Source: CAYRNC01 sp964425645
GTDB lineage: Bacteria > Bacillota > Clostridia > Peptostreptococcales > Anaerovoracaceae
Direction of reading: 5' to 3'
Assembly: GCA_964425645.1 (NCBI GenBank)
Contig: CAYRNC010000089.1
Location: forward strand, 1-7,221
Length of the DNA stretch: 7,221 bases
Under the pieces are notes generated by a model. That model was not told where the DNA came from. It saw nothing but the letters and a program-made list of their open reading frames with translations, and ran no database searches. This document shows positions 6,375 through 7,221 of this stretch, piece after piece; the stretch's first letter is position 1; every line of letters begins with the position of its first letter. The translations under genes were made by a program, and so were the position numbers.

Positions 6375-6454
6375 CCTCCGCCCTCGGAACATTATTGTGG
6401 CTGTATTATACATACACTTGATTCAGCAACTTGGGGACAAATGCCAAACGATTG

Positions 6455-6479
6455 AAAAAAAGCCCTCCGATCGGAGGGC
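6455..6479 (-). terminator. Intrinsic terminator of the reverse-strand permease
   Basis: GCCCTCC GATC GGAGGGC (6462-6479) is a perfect 7-bp hairpin with a 4-base loop. On the minus strand it is followed by seven T residues (6461-6455), so it terminates the permease transcript coming from the right, 17 bases past the stop codon. In the plus direction there is no T-run (AAATAATA follows), so it is a poor terminator for motAB. Confidence 0.9.
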
Positions 6480-6496
6480 AAATAATACATGAAAAA

Positions 6497-7221
6497 TCAC
6501 AGGTTCTTTGCTATCGCTTCTTTTCCCGGTTCGATCTTTTTTGATACAGCAAAAAGAACAACAGTTATCAGCGCAGCGACGACCGTGGCAACGCGAATCC
6601 ACATCATCAACGTTCCTAAAAAGCCTTCTATGCTGTAAAGCTCCGCATACCATTCATCGCCCCATTCCCCTTCAAACCATGGAAGGAAAAAACAGCCTAT
6701 AAAGCCCATAACGGTGAGAATGCCGAACATTATGCTCATTCTTCTTGTATCCCCCACCGCAAGACCCGTCCCTGGATTCCCGGGATATTTGACGGGATCC
6801 TTTTTAGAAAGGCCTCCGTACATCCGTCTCCATAAGACATAAAGGATCGGGCCTGATACTATACCGACCATTCCGCCGATAAAATAGTCTGTACCGTTTA
6901 TAAAGAATGCAATAAAGGCAATGCACATGGGTACTATGCAAATAACCAACAAAAAGCCATAACCTCCGGGAATCTTGAATTTTCTTTCCTCGTCAGGAAT
7001 TCTTTTTCTAAGTATAAGTGCTGAAATAAAGATCATAACGTACGCGGAAATCAAAAGAAAAACATCTATAACCACCACCACTTTAAATGCAAACATGCAC
7101 AGAATCAGATTTACAATACCAACCGACAGCACTGCGATATATGGAACACCGTGCTTTTTATCGATTTTCACCAGTATCGGCGGCGCCAGATTATCCTCGG
7201 CCAAAACAAAAAACCCCCTTG
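6497..7221 (-). CDS. APC-family amino acid permease, C-terminal part, truncated by window edge
   Basis: The frame is open to the right edge, so the visible 240 complete codons are the C-terminal part. An apparent start, the TTG at 7202-7204, is internal: the codons before it read RGFFV and join the family motif LAEDNLAPPILVKIDKKHG, followed by VPYIAV. This resembles the segment after TM8 in APC-superfamily amino acid permeases (typically 440-500 residues), where a LAEDG-LP segment precedes a K-GTP-type turn. About six membrane segments remain. Between the fourth and fifth lies a hydrophilic stretch with SKKDPVKYPGNPGTG, and before the last segment there is an acidic, Trp-rich loop (WFEGEWGDEWYAE), which would lie outside the membrane. 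The substrate is not determinable here. Its terminator follows 17 bases after the stop. Confidence 0.85.
   Translation of the reverse strand, partial: RGFFVLAEDNLAPPILVKIDKKHGVPYIAVLSVGIVNLILCMFAFKVVVVIDVFLLISAYVMIFISALILRKRIPDEERKFKIPGGYGFLLVICIVPMCIAFIAFFINGTDYFIGGMVGIVSGPILYVLWRRMYGGLSKKDPVKYPGNPGTGLAVGDTRRMSIMFGILTVMGFIGCFFLPWFEGEWGDEWYAELYSIEGFLGTLMMWIRVATVVAALITVVLFAVSKKIEPGKEAIAKNL

Noticed and set aside
6497..7204. Complete 235-residue permease starting at 7204
   Set aside because: The start is an internal TTG; the frame stays open to the window edge and the upstream residues continue the family motif, so the gene is truncated.

Overview
The window looks like chromosomal DNA of an anaerobic, motile member of the Clostridia (Firmicutes). 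The evidence is strong AGGAGG-type ribosome binding sites, TTG start codons, AT-rich intergenic DNA with U-tailed intrinsic terminators, a ydaO-type riboswitch, and protein sequences of Gram-positive type. No mobile element, CRISPR array, tRNA or rRNA is visible. I cannot place it to genus.

Layout. (1) 1-1038, minus: the N-terminal half of uvrB, cut by the window edge. (2) 1039-1377: a divergent control region. It holds a uvrB promoter reading left, then reading right a promoter, a cyclic di-AMP (ydaO/yuaA-class) riboswitch, an antiterminator/terminator platform and a ribosome binding site. (3) 1378-2883, plus: citrate synthase with a 62-residue N-terminal extension, closed by a terminator. 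(4) 2972-4735, plus: a perfect-consensus housekeeping promoter, a neurotransmitter:sodium symporter (NSS) family transporter, and a 36-residue MetS-like small subunit, closed by a terminator. (5) 4773-6374, plus: a likely sigma-28 (SigD/FliA) promoter and the motA-motB flagellar stator operon. (6) 6455-7221, minus: a terminator and the C-terminal part of an APC-type amino acid permease that runs off the right edge.

The most interesting point is the riboswitch in front of citrate synthase. The bases that close the aptamer (1262-1266) can also pair with the 5' arm of the terminator, so the leader reads as a ligand-OFF switch: high c-di-AMP stops transcription of citrate synthase. In Listeria and Lactococcus, c-di-AMP inhibits pyruvate carboxylase, the enzyme that supplies oxaloacetate for citrate. 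Here control would sit one step later and act on transcription, tying the potassium/osmotic second messenger to citrate and glutamate production. That link is inferred; the RNA architecture is read directly.

The other genes form independent units with their own promoters and terminators. The two amino acid transporters fit an amino-acid-using anaerobe, but nothing shows that they act with the riboswitch gene.
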